Assembly (NCBI GenBank): GCA_017304505.1
Contig: JAFKKQ010000307.1
Coordinates: 1-5,547, forward strand
Reading direction: 5' to 3'
DNA: 5,547 bases
Source: Hyphomicrobiales bacterium
Lineage (GTDB): Bacteria > Pseudomonadota > Alphaproteobacteria > Rhizobiales > Xanthobacteraceae
Positions 3,206 to 5,547 of the stretch are shown piece after piece; positions within the stretch are counted from its first letter, which is position 1; every line of letters begins with the position of its first letter. A program made the translations under genes and the position numbers. The notes below the pieces were generated by a model, which was not told the origin of the DNA, ran no database searches, and worked only from the letters and a program-made list of their open reading frames with translations.

Positions 3206-5547
3206 TCGCCCGACTGATCGCCTGGTCGGCCCGCAATCTGCTGCTGGTGCTATTCGGCGCCGGATTCGCGGCTGCCGCGGGCATTTATGCGCTGGTCCAT
3301 CTGCCGCTCGACGCGATTCCGGACCTCTCCGATACGCAAGTCATCGTCTACACCGAGTATCCCGGCCAGGCACCGCAGGTGGTCGAGGATCAGGTGACTT
3401 ATCCGCTCGCGACGGCGATGCTGACTGTGCCGAAGTCCAAAGTGGTCCGTGGCTTCTCGTTCTTCGGCGTGTCGTTCGTCTACGTGATTTTCGAAGACGG
3501 CACCGACATCTACTGGGCGCGTTCGCGCGTGCTGGAATTTCTCAACGGCGCGGCGTCACGCTTACCATCGGGCGTGACGCCCACCATCGGGCCGGACGCG
3601 ACGGGCGTTGGTTGGGTTTACCAATACGCGGTGATGTCGAAGGAATTGAACCTCGCCGATACGCGGGCCATCCAGGATTGGAATCTGAAATTCGCCTTGG
3701 CGAAGGCTGAAGGCGTGGCCGAGGTCGCCAGCGTCGGTGGCTTCGTCAAGCAATACAATGTTGTTCTCGATCCGCAGCGGATGCGTGATCTCGGCATCAC
3801 CATGCAGAAGATGCGCGACGCGATCCGCGCCAGCAATGCCGACGTCGGCGGCCGCACCGTCGAGTTGTCGGAGTTCGAATATGTCATCCGCGGCAAGGGC
3901 TATCTGAAAGACATCAACGACCTTGGCAACATCGTCCTGAAGACGAACAATGGCACGCCGGTGCTGCTCAAGGACGTCGCCCGCGTTGAACTTGGTCCAG
4001 ACGAACGCCGCGGCATCACCGAACTGAACGGCGAGGGAGAGGTCACGAGCGGCATCGTCCTGCAGCGCTTCGGCGTCAACGCCCTCGACGTCATCAACAA
4101 CGTCAAGAAGCGCTTTCAGGAGATCGCCAGCAGCCTGCCGAAATCGGTCGAGATCGTCCCGGTCTACGATCGATCCACCTTGATCAACAGAGCCATCGAT
4201 ACCCTCAAGCACACGTTGTTCGAGGAAAGCATCGTCGTCGCGCTGGTCTGCATCATATTCCTGCTGCATGTCAGGAGCGCTCTGGTGGCGATCCTGATGC
4301 TGCCGGTCGGCGTGCTGATGGCGTTCGGTGCGATGAAGCTGCTGGGTCTTGGTTCAAACATCATGAGTCTCGGCGGCATCGCGATCGCGATCGGGGCCAT
4401 GGTGGACGCCGCCATCGTCATGATCGAGAACGCCCACAAGCATCTGGAACGGGGTGAGCCGGGGCGTTCGCGGATCGGCATCCTGATCGACGCGGCCACC
4501 GAAGTCGGTCCCGCACTGTTCTTCAGCCTGTTGATCATTACCGTCTCGTTCATGCCGATCTTCACGCTGGAATCGCAGGAGGGGCGTCTGTTCAGTCCGC
4601 TTGCCTTCACCAAGACGTTTGCGATGGCGGCAGCCGCGCTTTTGTCGGTCACGCTGGTGCCAGCGCTGATGGTGATTTTCGTCCGGGGCCAGATCGTTCC
4701 GGAGCACAAGAATCCGATCAATCGGTTCCTGATCTGGATTTATCGGCCAGTGATCAAGGGCGTATTGCGCGCCAAGACGCTGGTGGTCCTGCTCGCCGTT
4801 GCCGTGCTTGCAGCCACCGTTTGGCCCGCAAGGCAGCTTGGCACCGAGTTCATGCCCAACCTCAACGAAGGCACGTTGCTCTACATGCCGACCACCTTGC
4901 CCGGCATCTCGGTTACGAAAGCGGCCGAACTGCTGCAGACCCAGGACCGGATCATCCGGTCGTTTCCGGAAGTGGCCTCGGTATTCGGCAAGGCCGGACG
5001 GGCTTCCACGGCAACCGACCCGGCCCCTTCAGAAATGTTCGAGACCGTGATCAACCTCAAGCCCACGGAGCAATGGCGGTCGGGCGTGACGGTTGACAGC
5101 CTCACAGCGGAGATGGACAAGGCGTTGCAGTTCCCGGGCGTCTCCAATGCCTGGACCATGCCAATCAAGGCCCGTATCGACATGCTGTCGACCGGAATCC
5201 GGACACCGGTCGGCGTCAAGGTGATCGGCCCCGATCTGGCTGGGATCGACAAGCTGGCGAAACAGGTCGAGCGGGTTCTAAAGGCGGTGCCGGGCACATC
5301 GTCGGCTTATGCCGAGCGCGGTATCGGCGGATACTATCTCGACATAACGCCCAACCGGATGGCGCTGGCGCGTTACGGCATCATGATTCAGGATGTCCAG
5401 GAGGTGATCGCCACCGCGCTGGGCGGTCAGACGGTGACCACGACCGTTGAGGGCCGCCAGCGCTTCACCGTCAATATGCGGTATCCCCGGGACCTCCGTG
5501 ACAATCCTCGAAAGATCGCGTCCGACGTCCTGGTGCCGATGCCGCAG
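3202..5547 (+). CDS. cusA: CusA-like heavy-metal RND efflux permease, Cu(I)/Ag(I) type (3' end beyond the window)
   Basis: The frame is open for 782 codons to the window end, about three quarters of the usual length (E. coli CusA has about 1047). Inner-membrane proton-driven trimeric pump. TM1 is at about 12-34, followed by the heavy-metal-RND signature PLDAIPDLSDTQVIVYTEYP (35-54) and QVTYPLATAM. The TM helices near 338-355, 358-378 and 384-410 include NIMSLGGIAIAIGAMVDAAI, with Asp402 matching the proton-relay Asp405 of E. coli CusA. Methionines match, by remembered alignment, the E. coli metal path: Met388 (M391), Met400 (M403), Met407 (M410), Met475 (M486), Met490 (M501), and the periplasmic binding site Met562 (LLYMPTTLPG), Met612 (PSEMFET) and Met661 (IDMLSTG) for M573, M623 and M672. 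The last three keep exactly the E. coli spacing of 50 and 49. This favours copper/silver over the Zn/Co/Cd pumps of the CzcA type. No frameshift is visible. Homologues are often labelled CusA/CzcA family. Confidence 0.95.
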   Translation, partial: MIARLIAWSARNLLLVLFGAGFAAAAGIYALVHLPLDAIPDLSDTQVIVYTEYPGQAPQVVEDQVTYPLATAMLTVPKSKVVRGFSFFGVSFVYVIFEDGTDIYWARSRVLEFLNGAASRLPSGVTPTIGPDATGVGWVYQYAVMSKELNLADTRAIQDWNLKFALAKAEGVAEVASVGGFVKQYNVVLDPQRMRDLGITMQKMRDAIRASNADVGGRTVELSEFEYVIRGKGYLKDINDLGNIVLKTNNGTPVLLKDVARVELGPDERRGITELNGEGEVTSGIVLQRFGVNALDVINNVKKRFQEIASSLPKSVEIVPVYDRSTLINRAIDTLKHTLFEESIVVALVCIIFLLHVRSALVAILMLPVGVLMAFGAMKLLGLGSNIMSLGGIAIAIGAMVDAAIVMIENAHKHLERGEPGRSRIGILIDAATEVGPALFFSLLIITVSFMPIFTLESQEGRLFSPLAFTKTFAMAAAALLSVTLVPALMVIFVRGQIVPEHKNPINRFLIWIYRPVIKGVLRAKTLVVLLAVAVLAATVWPARQLGTEFMPNLNEGTLLYMPTTLPGISVTKAAELLQTQDRIIRSFPEVASVFGKAGRASTATDPAPSEMFETVINLKPTEQWRSGVTVDSLTAEMDKALQFPGVSNAWTMPIKARIDMLSTGIRTPVGVKVIGPDLAGIDKLAKQVERVLKAVPGTSSAYAERGIGGYYLDITPNRMALARYGIMIQDVQEVIATALGGQTVTTTVEGRQRFTVNMRYPRDLRDNPRKIASDVLVPMPQ

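Noticed and set aside
3562..4269. Reverse-strand frame of 235 codons inside cusA
   Set aside because: Its Asp/Ala/Val-rich translation is the mirror image of GC-rich RND codons; the + strand shows unbroken CusA motifs over the same bases.
4164..4721. Reverse-strand frame of 185 codons inside cusA
   Set aside because: Ser/Arg/Met/Ile-rich antisense of transmembrane helices; no family features.
4799..5096. Two + strand frames overlapping cusA in other registers
   Set aside because: Both lie within the CusA periplasmic domain coding region, which is uninterrupted; they have no ribosome binding site or motif.
3202..5547. CzcA (Zn/Co/Cd) identity for the RND pump
   Set aside because: The three periplasmic Met residues with E. 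coli CusA spacing and the Met ladder in the membrane favour Cu(I)/Ag(I).

Overview
The window looks like a stretch of an alphaproteobacterial chromosome or plasmid, most likely Nitrobacteraceae/Bradyrhizobiaceae (Bradyrhizobium, Afipia, Rhodopseudomonas, Nitrobacter). The basis is GC-rich coding sequence on the right and the gene order FixH-like protein, CusB-type adaptor, CusA-type pump. This placement is inference from protein character; no marker gene is present. All supported genes lie on the + strand.

Left part (1-482): the C-terminal 159 codons of a class I SAM-dependent methyltransferase of the UbiE/Methyltransf_11 type, cut by the window start. It is followed by a 431-base stretch (483-913) without a recognisable gene. 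The part of it just before the next gene is AT-richer (about 44% GC for 781-900 by hand count, against 65% in a 60-base sample of cusA). It holds a plausible promoter and a dyad-symmetric element.

Right part (914-5547): what appears to be a copper/silver export operon. Gene 1 (914-1270) is a small exported protein with five cysteines in its mature part, family not recognised. Gene 2 (1377-1781) is an exported FixH/YtkA-like beta-sandwich protein with several methionines. Gene 3 (1778-3205) is a CusB-like periplasmic adaptor with two N-terminal heavy-metal-binding-domain copies, of which only the second keeps the three metal-ligand methionines. Gene 4 (3202 to the window end, open) is a CusA-like RND pump that retains the methionine positions of E. 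coli CusA that I can place. Genes 2-3 and 3-4 overlap by four bases (ATGA), so genes 2-4 are almost certainly co-transcribed. Gene 1 is separated from gene 2 by 106 bases and may be co-transcribed.

Working model (inference): CusA takes up Cu(I)/Ag(I) from the periplasm (and possibly the cytoplasm), and CusB couples it to an outer-membrane channel not seen here while handing over metal through the methionine motif. The FixH-like protein and the Cys-rich protein would be periplasmic accessory factors, in place of the CusF chaperone of the enterobacterial system. The most interesting features beyond the core pump are the paired intact and degenerate metal-binding domains in CusB, the unassigned Cys-rich exported protein, and several strong hairpins in and around its gene.
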